Assembly (NCBI RefSeq): GCF_963580165.1 | Contig: NZ_CAUZLM010000001.1 | Coordinates: forward strand, 215,631 to 279,630 | Reading direction: 5' to 3' | DNA: 64,000 nucleotides | Source: Fructobacillus evanidus | Lineage (GTDB): Bacteria > Bacillota > Bacilli > Lactobacillales > Lactobacillaceae | Program-made: the position numbers and the translations under genes | Shown: piece by piece, positions 18,101 through 24,639 of the stretch | Numbering within the stretch: position 1 is the first letter of the stretch | Layout: the number at the start of each line of letters is the position of its first letter | The notes under the pieces: generated by a model | What the model saw: only the letters and a program-made list of their open reading frames with translations | Told to the model about the DNA's origin: nothing | Databases searched by the model: none

Positions 18101-20332
18101 ACCAAGGATGACCGTAACCAGGCGCTAGAAATTCTTAACCAGGCCTTTTTGAAAAAGCAAGAGCATTTTTCCGACATTAAAAATGTGGATGAGCAAAGCC
18201 TAAAGGCGCAAGTAGCTGCCCTGAAGGCTGCTCGAAGGACAGCGATTGGGATTCTTTCAGCTGCTGAAAACCAAGGGCAGTTGCAGACTGCCTTGCAGGC
18301 TGGACTAAGTGGCTTGAACCAAGTGGCCGACCCAGAAGTACAGTTGGCTTATCGACCAGTGACTTTAGCTGATAAAGCCGGCATCGAAAAGATGTTGACC
18401 CAGTATGGTCATGCTAAGCAAGAGCGTTTTTCTAAGATTACTCATGTTGACTTGGAGAGCCTCAAACAGCAACAGCAACAAATTGACCGTATCCTGGAAC
18501 AAGCTAAGGAAGCACTGGCTCAAGCAAAGTTGCATCAAGATTTAACCGCTGTCCAAAAGCAAGCAGTGGCCAAGATTGACTTAGTGGCTAATCCGGTTCT
18601 GATTTTTGCTTATCAAGCAGTTACTGACCAAGAAAAAGCGGAAGCGGCACAGCAGCTTAGCGCTGCTGGCCAGGCAAAGAAGGACGACTTCTTGGTCATT
18701 GACCATGTTGATCAGCAAAGTTTGGAAAATCAGTTGGCCCAGCTTGCATATGTTTTGCGGAGCGGCCATCATTCGATTGAAAAGGCGACGGTTCACCATG
18801 AACTGGTTGCAGCGCTTAAGCAAAGTTTAGCTGATATACAGGCAGTGGCGAAGCCAAGTTTAGCACCCGAATATCGCCAAGCGACAGTCGACCAAAAAGC
18901 GGATGGTCAGCAGATGTTATCGGTGGCTGCCAAAGAAAGGCTAGCACGTTTTGAAGCCCTCGATGGTGTCAATCAAGAAAGTCTGTTGGAACAAAAAGGA
19001 TTGTTAGCGGGTGTTGTGAAGCGCTATTCTGCTTTGATTGATCAGGCAGAAACTGTTAACGATGTCCATGTGCTTGTCAACAAGGGCTTGCAAGACATTA
19101 ACCAAGTAGCACAGCCAAAGCAAAATTGGCAGGATCAAGCGGTTAACAAGGAAGAAATGCAAGTTGCTATCCAAGATGTGACGGTAGCGGGTCAACATCG
19201 AATCCAAGACTTTGGACAAATTACCGGAGTTGACCTTGATGAATTGGCACAGCAACAGCAAGCCGTGAATAAAGTCGTCAAGGAAGGTCTTACTACTATT
19301 AGTTTGGCCAAGAACCATGGCCAATTAAAGACTGCGGTTATGAAAATTAAGGAAGCCATTCAGGCGGTTCAAGCACCGCAAATTCAATGGATTTTCCGAC
19401 AACCGACTGATGCAGATTGCCAAGAAATCCGTAGGAACGTTCAACAAAAGGCGAATGAGCAAAAGAAAATCTTTGAAAAGAATCCAGGGGTTGATGCTGA
19501 GTCGTTAGCAAAGCAAGAAGCTGCTATTGATCAAATTGTTCAGCGAGCCAATCAAAAATTGGTTGAAGCCACAGTGAATGCCAGCTTAGTAGCCATTGAA
19601 CAAGAAGCACTGGATGCCATTGAAGCGGTTGGTCAGCCAGATATGATGCGTTCTTTCCAACCAGTTGATATTGATGAAGCTAACCGCGCCAAGGGTGTGA
19701 TTCAAACTGCAGGGGATGAGCTGAAGCAGCGGTTTAACGCAATTGAAAATGTTGATCCAGTTAGCCTCCACCAACAAGTGGAGCGGATTGATCAGTTAAT
19801 GGCAGTTGCCAATCAACGGATTAATGATGCCAATACGAATGCCGATGTTGACCAAGTTCAAGAAGAAACTTTGGATGATTTTGCCATGATTTTAGCACCA
19901 AGTACTTTGACGCCTAAGCGCGAAGAACGAACACAGGCACATCGGTCAATTGACTGGGCCGGTGCTAAGAAACAGGCAGAAATTGACCAGGTACCAAATC
20001 CAGACGTATCAATCTACCAAGCGACTATTAACCAGTTACGAGAAGCAATGGACCAGGCGCATCAGGCAATTGATCAAGCAAAAACCGGTCAAGAGCTAAC
20101 AGAGCAATTAACAAAATCCTTGAAGAAAATTAAGGCGCTAACGGTGCCGGTGGCCAATCAGGAACAGCCAAACCAAGCGGTTATTCAGGCGGCTAAGCAG
20201 CAGATTGACTGGGCTGGTGCTAAGAAGCAGGCAGAAATTGATCAGGTACTGAATCCTGACCTATCAACATATCAGGTTAGTGTTAATCGTTTACGAGACG
20301 TAATGTCCCAGGCACGTCAAGCTATTGACTAA
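12185..20332 (+). CDS. Giant repeat-rich surface protein (adhesin-like), main open frame
   Basis: A 2715-residue frame, the front part of a 3036-codon locus. Residues 1-45 form a signal peptide of the YSIRK/KxYKxGKxW kind (YTIYQSRRAW then LVASTVLASSGFTLV). Residues 50-180 are acidic, Asp/Gln-rich low-complexity sequence. Residues 200-770 form an apparently globular domain I cannot place. From about residue 930 there are nineteen 87-residue repeats at exact 261-bp spacing, each with the core HVDxxSLxxQ, a KTxxDL helix and VAxP-(4-6)-YQPV. They resemble DUF1542-type helical repeats of staphylococcal Ebh-like proteins. Three more divergent units follow. A TAA at 20330 stops translation mid-repeat; the same frame continues to 21292. 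Its role is inferred: cell-wall adhesion or aggregation. Confidence 0.9.
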   Translation: MDTNIKKKYTIYQSRRAWLVASTVLASSGFTLVDGHYQISGHAAQVQTVENARADDDRQQNEGQLAARVNLDQADFGVDVDTKDDDKRENEADDDITVDNPRPERRHQGPGTVVVVPDNPGENADQQQNPNTEGSQSKQDQKPDKEDSQSGKDQKSAGDQQKNPGVTDLAQQPLPSLYEQTTDAYEKLVTTLKTSEPNLNGGGDAVLDSDQRHIAQAGQMIFGEPDKSLLGLTGIKNDYSNVSEMRLTADESFTQQITDRVKKILGENQKTTKTSYFPTQNTLVLGGGMPLTANISPSNDSILNPERYYKMLQATLSSVANVLSMGMADDKLTSNYERGQYGVYLRVAVPRGVDPNEFVKTLNLDSTRFAAEMNFNATLGLDRLGNMVPGLNQILSQGLGVPLSGNVGSLVDAVLGKTVSQLNEKYGTNLTFKNSDSPFYPITVYPKATKVSNQDDPVALYLLVRGDELNRYSGAVTEAKIILTKFFMETLSWAGNIKGGAYGYLNFDLNRYPGNMSSQEMEKHYNADGQHQQRLADLKVYADNSPYKILTRHQLPPQKYGHAFLSLNLMDSNDMLSRSSHDYGKNGDLGSDIALKYADQKEVHPLPLSKVPTWRAYISLFDQKQALNTKEVAGHSEEWAEVDHQERVLPGQDLDHRVVKLADGQNFYDQASRFDRVIDYFDHQVLLDEQGFHPSQNVQSLRLARSVDPAGQKTSRQDFAIYNRPFTVYYNGEMTLKNGEVVPVRPTKLTVFQENQTLQSPLDSQRNSAFATIEKQGEYLFSLIKHLQPKLLDQTVADYGQKIQTVVSEANQKLNQSQTMDDIRSVQKDRLDQLLAIQNQATAKHQLEPAVLNTNRDLAYQQIDQEALSTKVTINNATELTKEQKQALLDQVETIVQTGKNDVGLAPDVKSARRVLDRIIDALRAIFLGKAGKEEAKVALAQAGQEKKQDFAKIAHVDPKSLHKQEKVVDHEVAFYQKRVSQSKTTVELARTLADGLHAINDVANPDLEIDYQPVSLDEVKVAVVALEEKGRSTKKRFHEIAHTEPASLLRQEQLVTEAVNQGLTAIHDAKTKQELKVALERALVAIDGVAEPQLIKEFQPVSAADRKQAIDQVVAVGQQKKQQFKQVVHVESDSLNQQADFVDQLVQKATIALQQAKTNGDLNGTMAKALKDINAVANPTMLIAYQPVSQHDIGRAVAILQQIGQEKSDSFDQIIGVDPMSLANQKAKLNLIISNGIEKLNRAETNREFEQSFQKVCQAIRAVENPTIQEILKEPTAADKTLSISFLEQAAQDQRDLFQKVAHADQQSLAQQLSILEEALKVGTQAINQAKTKGELAKVSDQALIKIRAVAKPEVEFAYKEATAYDIGVAYGNLLDIISAKRKQFETILHVDPISLSKQLQLLDLIKKSTTIELNQSMIQKDIQEAYEKGAKAVHLVAAPQILSEYQPVTAEERHLGEQTLRKAGEAKKADFAAISHVDQESLRAQQSVVDSVLATGLQELQKAKATGAFRKAVADNLDRMQRIEEPLIQKDYQPVTDMDRYLARQAINHAGQAKKQAILAVEHGEKKSVQQQVEAVQQAIIQAQQGVVRAVVQGDLKRAVQAGFDSIAKIAGPALEADYQPITQAEQDQALLALNQAANDKKTAFAAIDHVDLVSLSLQSGLIETNRVNGQQLLSAAKIKKDLRQSLADALTQIDQVAAPIKEIGYRQVEANDQADAKEQLRTAGESQKQKFAALVGVDPDSLAKQQLLVDQGENAASQAVDQAQTNGELVTACQRGLTAIRQIAAPVVLEELKPATIADKKMAKEYLGQVVAQREELFRQISHVDQASLAQQLQVLNQALSQGQETIDRAATKGDLNQAVTQAEQAVTSISQPSLLPLFRLVSQDEKSAVDDLLARQANLKKGQFDAVTHVDPESLNQQKQAVDQALAQAHDLVAKSKTKQDLNQALAAGLQVIQDVVEPVVQTEFRSVTKDDRNQALEILNQAFLKKQEHFSDIKNVDEQSLKAQVAALKAARRTAIGILSAAENQGQLQTALQAGLSGLNQVADPEVQLAYRPVTLADKAGIEKMLTQYGHAKQERFSKITHVDLESLKQQQQQIDRILEQAKEALAQAKLHQDLTAVQKQAVAKIDLVANPVLIFAYQAVTDQEKAEAAQQLSAAGQAKKDDFLVIDHVDQQSLENQLAQLAYVLRSGHHSIEKATVHHELVAALKQSLADIQAVAKPSLAPEYRQATVDQKADGQQMLSVAAKERLARFEALDGVNQESLLEQKGLLAGVVKRYSALIDQAETVNDVHVLVNKGLQDINQVAQPKQNWQDQAVNKEEMQVAIQDVTVAGQHRIQDFGQITGVDLDELAQQQQAVNKVVKEGLTTISLAKNHGQLKTAVMKIKEAIQAVQAPQIQWIFRQPTDADCQEIRRNVQQKANEQKKIFEKNPGVDAESLAKQEAAIDQIVQRANQKLVEATVNASLVAIEQEALDAIEAVGQPDMMRSFQPVDIDEANRAKGVIQTAGDELKQRFNAIENVDPVSLHQQVERIDQLMAVANQRINDANTNADVDQVQEETLDDFAMILAPSTLTPKREERTQAHRSIDWAGAKKQAEIDQVPNPDVSIYQATINQLREAMDQAHQAIDQAKTGQELTEQLTKSLKKIKALTVPVANQEQPNQAVIQAAKQQIDWAGAKKQAEIDQVLNPDLSTYQVSVNRLRDVMSQARQAID
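14972..19930 (+). repeat. Nineteen 261-bp (87-residue) tandem repeats
   Basis: The codons for the HVD-like core start at 15050, 15311, 15572 and so on up to 19748. 15050 to 17138 is 8 x 261 and 15050 to 19748 is 18 x 261, so there is no net length change across the array. The DNA units have diverged considerably while the period is kept. Each unit is predicted to be mostly alpha-helical. Confidence 0.9.
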
Positions 20333-21292
20333 GCAAAGACTGGTCAAGATTTAACAGAACAATTAACGGGATTTTTGAAGAACATTAATACTCTAACGGT
20401 TCCGGTCGCTAATCAAGCTCAACCTAGTCAAGCTGAAATTCAGACAGCCAACCAACAAGTAGACCAGGCTGGTGAAAAGAAGCGTGTAGCAATCGAGGCC
20501 GTAAGCAATGCTGACAAACGGTCTTATGAAACAGCTATTGCTCGGTTGCAACAGGCTCTTGAACAGGCTCACCAGGCAATTAGCCAAGTAAAAACTCTGC
20601 AAAGTCTTGATGGGGATGTCAAGGCGGCGTTGAAGACAATCGAAACGATTGCTGAACCAATGGTTGATCCATCAGTTGAACCATCAGTTGAACCGAAGAC
20701 GGATGAAAAGAAAACGATGGTACCAGCTACTCCATCAGTTGAACCAAAGGCCGATGAGAAGGAAACAACGGTACCAGCTACTCCATCTGTTGAACCAAAG
20801 GCCGATGAGAAGGAAACAACGGTACCAGCTACTCCATCTGTTGAATCGAAGACGGATAAGAGGGGAGCAGTAGTACCGACCAATCAAACCAAAGCATTGC
20901 ACATCGATGACAAGCAAGTGGCCACATCAGTGAAAGTTAGTGATAGCAAGCTGGCACAAGCCGTTTCTCGGCCAGCAGAAATCGCGCAGTCGAATGCTGG
21001 AGCGCAACAGTTGTTAACTGACTTGTCGGAAGATAATTCTGCAACAGCCAAGGATAGTCATATTGAGCAAAAGCAGAAGACAATGATTGATCAAATTGAT
21101 GCAACTATCCAGCATCGCCAAATTGATGATACTTATACAGACCAGTCTGATTCAATTAGCATCTTGCCAAAAACAAATCATGGCCATATCAATCATCAGC
21201 GTTCAGTGAAATCAAGCATTTTGGTTGCTTGGTTAGTGGTCTTAACAGGACTTGGTTTGATTAAGAAAAAGTATGATGATATTGATTTTTAA
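20333..21292 (+). pseudogene. C-terminal, sorting-signal part of the giant surface protein, cut off by a nonsense codon
   Basis: This is in the same reading frame as the gene before it. The preceding repeat reads QAIDQAKTGQELTEQL while this one reads QAID-stop-AKTGQDLTEQL, so one CAA to TAA change explains the break. The segment carries one more degenerate repeat, four 17-residue Pro/Glu-rich units, a Ser/Asp-rich stretch, then ILPKTN (whole-protein residues 2994-2998), a hydrophobic helix (ILVAWLVVLTGLGLI) and a basic KKKYDD tail. That is a sortase signal with N instead of the usual G. Without readthrough the product would be secreted but not anchored. A downstream restart is possible but no good ribosome site is seen. 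Confidence 0.85.
20670..20860 (+). repeat. 51-bp tandem repeats, Pro/Glu-rich wall-spanning segment
   Basis: About four copies of a 17-residue unit (PSVEPKADEKETTVPAT). GTACCAGC recurs at 20720, 20771 and 20822, exactly 51 bp apart. Two short VEPS units precede it. This composition is typical of the stalk before a sortase signal. Confidence 0.85.
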
Positions 21293-21376
21293 AGTTTTTA
21301 ATAAAATTAAAAAAATCACGAAGTTGGGATGAGTTTGATATTTTTGAATAGAAAAACCTCTTGAATAGCCAGATAG

Positions 21377-21413
21377 AAAAGTTCGATTAGTCACAGATTA
21401 ATCGAGCTTTTTT
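21377..21413 (+). terminator. Intrinsic terminator after the giant gene
   Basis: AAAAGTTCGATTA pairs with TAATCGAGCTTTT (one G-T pair) around a short loop and is followed by a T-run. Confidence 0.75.
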
Positions 21414-21482
21414 GTTTGGAAATGCTCATGCAAAAATTCATGAAAAAATGTGTTTTCAGAGACTTTATTTCCAAATTTGTTG

Positions 21483-21491
21483 TGCTATAAT
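21483..21491 (+). promoter_or_regulatory. Extended -10 promoter of the GNAT gene
   Basis: TGCTATAAT with no clear -35. A good ribosome site, GGAAAGGAG, follows at 21510-21518. Confidence 0.55.
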
Positions 21492-21534
21492 TGGTGCCTG
21501 ATGACATTTGGAAAGGAGTAGCGTACTGATATTA

Positions 21535-22092
21535 GTGCGCGATATTACGCATATGCCAGCAGTATTTATGCGACGAGCACAGGCTCGTGATGTCTCTGAA
21601 ATTGTTTCAATTTTACAGACCGCCAAAGGTTATTTAAAGGAGCAGGGGATTGACCAGTGGCAATCCGATTACCCAAATGAAGCGACCGTCCAAGCTGATT
21701 TGGATGCGCAACAGGGTTTTGTCTTAGTTGTGGGTGACGAGGTGGCGGGATATGCTGCTGCCTTTGAAGGGGAAGACCCACTCTACACGGACATTAAAGA
21801 AGGTAGTTGGGCTGATAGCGGTCACCCGCACGACTATGCCTCACTCCATCGGGTAGCGATGTCGGACAAGTTCCGGGGCCAGCGGCTAACACCACGTTTC
21901 TTTACGGCGTTAATTTCATTCTTTTATGCACGGGGAGCACGCGATTTTCGCATCGATACCCATCCAGGGAACATGCCCATGCAAAAGGTGATTGCTAATA
22001 ATGGTTTTGAAAAACGTGGTTCAGTTGATATGCTCGAAGCAGACCATATCTCAACAAAGCGTTTTGCCTACCAATTAATTATTAATGATTAA
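21535..22092 (+). CDS. GNAT-family N-acetyltransferase
   Basis: Acetyl-CoA-dependent acetyltransferase of unknown substrate. The N-terminal MRRAQARDVSEIVSILQ is the usual GNAT start. The acetyl-CoA loop region reads LHRVAMSDKFRGQRLTPRFF, followed by the C-terminal DTHPGNMPMQKVIANNGFEKRG typical of YitI/YkkB-like members. The start is uncertain. The ribosome site at 21510-21518 is ideally placed for a CTG at 21526, while GTG 21535, ATG 21553 and ATG 21568 are also in frame. It is monocistronic, between two terminators. Confidence 0.85.
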   Translation: MRDITHMPAVFMRRAQARDVSEIVSILQTAKGYLKEQGIDQWQSDYPNEATVQADLDAQQGFVLVVGDEVAGYAAAFEGEDPLYTDIKEGSWADSGHPHDYASLHRVAMSDKFRGQRLTPRFFTALISFFYARGARDFRIDTHPGNMPMQKVIANNGFEKRGSVDMLEADHISTKRFAYQLIIND

Positions 22093-22097
22093 AGAAG

Positions 22098-22127
22098 AAA
22101 CCGCCAATCGACTGATTGACGGTTTTT
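22098..22127. terminator. Intrinsic terminator between GNAT and the RNase H-like gene
   Basis: AACCGCCAATC / GATTGACGGTT forms a stem around ACT, followed by a T-run. It serves the forward gene and could serve the convergent gene weakly. Confidence 0.75.
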
Positions 22128-22177
22128 TCTGAGCTATAATCTTGGCTTAAATTCATTTTTTTACACTAACAGTGCCC

Positions 22178-22564
22178 CTAATCTTGTAGGGCCTGCATGG
22201 CCAGGTGATGAGGGCCTTGATTTTTTCGATCCGATATCCAGGTGTAAAAGGTTAAATCAGGATTGGGTAAGAAGGCTAAAATCAGATCGACTTCTTTTTG
22301 ATAATGCTTGGCATAGCCCTTTTGCATGGAGCTGACTAGGATCTTTGAATCCGAGACGATTTCGACGAGTTGACTTGTTTTTAGGATTGTTAATTCTGAT
22401 TTAACCGCCCAAAGTAGAGCTAAAAATTCAGCTTTGTGGTTATCCTCACAGTCTGCTAAGCGAACTTTTTTTTGGTATTGTTGACCGTCTTGAACGAGAA
22501 CAAGACCAGCACTGGCGTGGTGGCTATCTTTTTGATAGGCCGCATCGATTGCTAAACGAATCAC
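22178..22564 (-). CDS. RNase HI-like protein
   Basis: Retroviral-integrase-fold nuclease of the Gram-positive RNase H-like group (YpdQ/YpeP-like). Acidic residues expected for metal binding are present: D in RLAIDAAY, E in NHKAEFLALLWAV, D in VEIVSDSKILVSS. The final Asp is not clear. AGAAAGGAAAAAAAT precedes a GTG at 22564, giving 129 residues. An upstream ATG at 22603 is in frame but has no ribosome site. It is divergent from the ebsA-rluD pair; this trio is seen together in other lactic acid bacteria. Activity on RNA-DNA hybrids is presumed. Confidence 0.75.
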   Translation of the reverse strand: MIRLAIDAAYQKDSHHASAGLVLVQDGQQYQKKVRLADCEDNHKAEFLALLWAVKSELTILKTSQLVEIVSDSKILVSSMQKGYAKHYQKEVDLILAFLPNPDLTFYTWISDRKNQGPHHLAMQALQD

Positions 22565-22668
22565 ATTTTTTTCCTTTCTCGGACTTTTCTTCAGTTCTAA
22601 CAATACCAGAATGCATTAGTAAATGGTAAAATAATAGATGTTTAGATACGGAACAAGGAGAACGTTTC

Positions 22669-23046
22669 ATGCGTGTTATTCGCGGTTTTTATCAACCAAA
22701 GGCGGACTGGTCCAATATTGCTTGGATTATGTGGTTATCCGTTTTAATCATTAGTCCTATTTGGGCTAGTGAGCTTTTTTACAGTATCGATTGGTGGTGG
22801 GCGACCTATACCATTATCATAGTCTTGATTGGCCTGTGGACTTTTTTTGGCCGTAAAATGATGCTTGAAAATCAAACATTGACGATTAAAAGTGCTTGGA
22901 TGATGAAGAAACAAGTGATTGACTTGAATGACTCAGCGGTCAATTGGTTTTTTGACCAAAAGGCACTCATTATTGTGATTGGTGGCCGGCCACGGGCCTA
23001 CCATCTTTCAAAGAAAATGGCGCAAGCGCTGAAAGGAATGGCCTAA
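22669..23046 (+). CDS. EbsA-like small membrane protein
   Basis: A 125-residue protein with two hydrophobic helices at about residues 17-34 (IAWIMWLSVLIISPIWAS) and 43-62 (WWATYTIIIVLIGLWTFFG). A cytoplasmic domain of about 60 residues follows, ending RAYHLSKKMAQALK. Layout and neighbours (RNase H-like, RluD) match the EbsA family of enterococci and lactobacilli. Its function is not known; older annotations call it pore-forming without firm proof. Its TAA is directly followed by the rluD ATG, so the two are probably translationally coupled. Confidence 0.65.
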   Translation: MRVIRGFYQPKADWSNIAWIMWLSVLIISPIWASELFYSIDWWWATYTIIIVLIGLWTFFGRKMMLENQTLTIKSAWMMKKQVIDLNDSAVNWFFDQKALIIVIGGRPRAYHLSKKMAQALKGMA

Positions 23047-23970
23047 ATGGCTGAAATAACACCGGTCACAATGACAATTGACCAAGAACAGGGACGGTTA
23101 GATGCCGTTTTAGGACAGGCAAAGTTACCTTATTCGCGGTCAACGCTGGCTAACTGGATTAAAGAAGGGCTCGTGTTAGTCAATGATCAAGCCGTGAAAC
23201 GGTCTTATGTGGTCAAAAAGGGTGATGTTGTTAGTATTAACCCACCGGCGGTCAAAGAAACGACACTCGAGGCAGAAAATATTCCTCTTGATGTTGTATA
23301 CGAAGACGATGACCTGCTGGTTGTGAATAAACCCCAGGGAATGGTTGTTCATCCCGCACCTGGTCATTCAGGCGGCACTTTGGTCAACGCTTTGCTTTAT
23401 CATGCCCCTCTATCAACGATTAACGGCGAATTCCGTCCCGGAATCGTCCATCGAATTGACCGGGATACTTCTGGCTTGTTGATGGTGGCGAAAAATGACC
23501 AAGCTCATCATGCCTTAGCCGCTGAATTAAAGGCTCATAAAACGCAAAGAATTTACTATGCGTTGGTGAAAGGAAACTTTGAGGAGAATGAGGGAACCAT
23601 TGATGCACCGATCGGTCGACACCCTAAGGACCGTAAGAAACAGGCGGTGATTGGGGATGGCCGTGAGGCCGTGACTCATTTTAAGGTGATTGAACGTTTT
23701 GTCGGTTATACACTGCTAGAATTGGCATTAGAGACTGGTCGAACGCATCAAATCCGGGTGCATTTGGCTTATATTGGTCACCCGGTCGTTGGTGATAGTG
23801 TTTATGGCCACCAGGACAAAATTTTTAATATTAAATTACCAGGTCAGTTGCTTCATGCAAAAACGCTGGTGCTGACTCAACCAAAGACACAAGAGGAACT
23901 TCGCTTTGATTCAGCATTACCACCGCTATTTGAACAGGTATTGCAAGAATTGCGTGAAAACCAAGGTTGA
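23047..23970 (+). CDS. rluD: Ribosomal large-subunit pseudouridine synthase
   Basis: RluA-family enzyme converting uridines of 23S rRNA to pseudouridine. It has an N-terminal S4 RNA-binding domain (about residues 12-70, YSRSTLANWIKEGLVLVND) and the catalytic domain with the active Asp in HRIDRDTSGLLMVAK. RTHQIRVHLAYIGHPVVGD follows, and ends with LLHAKTLV. The 307-residue length is normal. It starts on the base after the ebsA-like stop. Which of the Gram-positive RluD paralogues it represents cannot be told from sequence alone. Confidence 0.92.
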   Translation: MAEITPVTMTIDQEQGRLDAVLGQAKLPYSRSTLANWIKEGLVLVNDQAVKRSYVVKKGDVVSINPPAVKETTLEAENIPLDVVYEDDDLLVVNKPQGMVVHPAPGHSGGTLVNALLYHAPLSTINGEFRPGIVHRIDRDTSGLLMVAKNDQAHHALAAELKAHKTQRIYYALVKGNFEENEGTIDAPIGRHPKDRKKQAVIGDGREAVTHFKVIERFVGYTLLELALETGRTHQIRVHLAYIGHPVVGDSVYGHQDKIFNIKLPGQLLHAKTLVLTQPKTQEELRFDSALPPLFEQVLQELRENQG

Positions 23971-24025
23971 TAATTGGTGGAAAATCAGTTAGTAACGTCA
24001 ATAGGCCCGACAGAAAGGACGAAAC

Positions 24026-24553
24026 ATGGCAAATAAAGTAGTGTTAGACCAAGATTCGATGCAACGAGCATTGACCCGAATTACTTACGAAATTTTGGAA
24101 CGAAATAAGGGTGGTCAAAACCTGATTTTGGTAGGGATTAAGACTCGTGGCGAATATTTGGCTCACCGGATTGCTGATCGTTTGGAGCAGCTCGAACAGG
24201 TTCAAATCCCAGTGATGGCGATTGATGTAACGAACTATCGTGACGATCACCTGGATAGCGGTGATGACTTGGGCTTGGACCCAACCGAAAAGCTTAACAT
24301 TGCCAACCAAAACATTGTTTTAGTTGATGACGTGTTGTTTACCGGCCGGACAACTCGGGCCGCTTTGGACGCCTTGATTCAAATCGGACGTCCTCAGGCG
24401 ATTGCTTTGGCAGTGTTGGTTGACCGTGGTCACCGTGAATTACCAATCCGGGCCGATTTCGTTGGTAAAAACATCCCAACTGCCCAAAATGAAAAAATTA
24501 AGGTCAAGGTTAAGGAATTTGACGGGGAAGACTCGGTTGAAATTGTTCATTAG
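24026..24553 (+). CDS. pyrR: Bifunctional pyr mRNA-binding attenuator / uracil phosphoribosyltransferase
   Basis: Binds UMP/UTP and pyr-operon leader RNA to promote termination, with side activity as a uracil phosphoribosyltransferase. The PRPP loop is VLVDDVLFTGRTTRAALDAL at about residues 92-111. The N-terminal QRALTRITYEILERN and the DRGHRELPIRADFVGKNIPT block are typical. Its 175 residues are usual. AGAAAGGA precedes the ATG. Here it is followed not by a pyr operon but by a degenerate carA/carB pair, with a terminator-like hairpin between them. Confidence 0.96.
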   Translation: MANKVVLDQDSMQRALTRITYEILERNKGGQNLILVGIKTRGEYLAHRIADRLEQLEQVQIPVMAIDVTNYRDDHLDSGDDLGLDPTEKLNIANQNIVLVDDVLFTGRTTRAALDALIQIGRPQAIALAVLVDRGHRELPIRADFVGKNIPTAQNEKIKVKVKEFDGEDSVEIVH

Positions 24554-24577
24554 GACAATTTAACTCGTCTTAACCTG

Positions 24578-24607
24578 GAAAATCAGGACTGGAGAGAACC
24601 TGATTTT
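24578..24607 (+). promoter_or_regulatory. Terminator-like hairpin between pyrR and the carA-like gene, possible attenuator
   Basis: AAATCAGG and CCTGATTT form an 8-bp stem around ACTGGAGAGAA, followed by a T-run. The purine-rich GGAGAGA loop recalls part of PyrR-binding loops but does not match the full consensus. Readthrough control between pyrR and carA is plausible, not shown. Confidence 0.55.
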
Positions 24608-24639
24608 TTTGAAAATAGTAGATAATGAGAGAAAAAAGT

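Noticed and set aside
14972..19930. Regularly spaced repeats as a possible CRISPR-like array
   Set aside because: The period is 261 bp, the units are coding and diverged, and there are no short identical repeats with unique spacers.
20330..20332. Programmed readthrough of the TAA in the giant gene
   Set aside because: The context (GAC TAA GCA) has no known readthrough signal or stem-loop, and a simple CAA to TAA change explains it.
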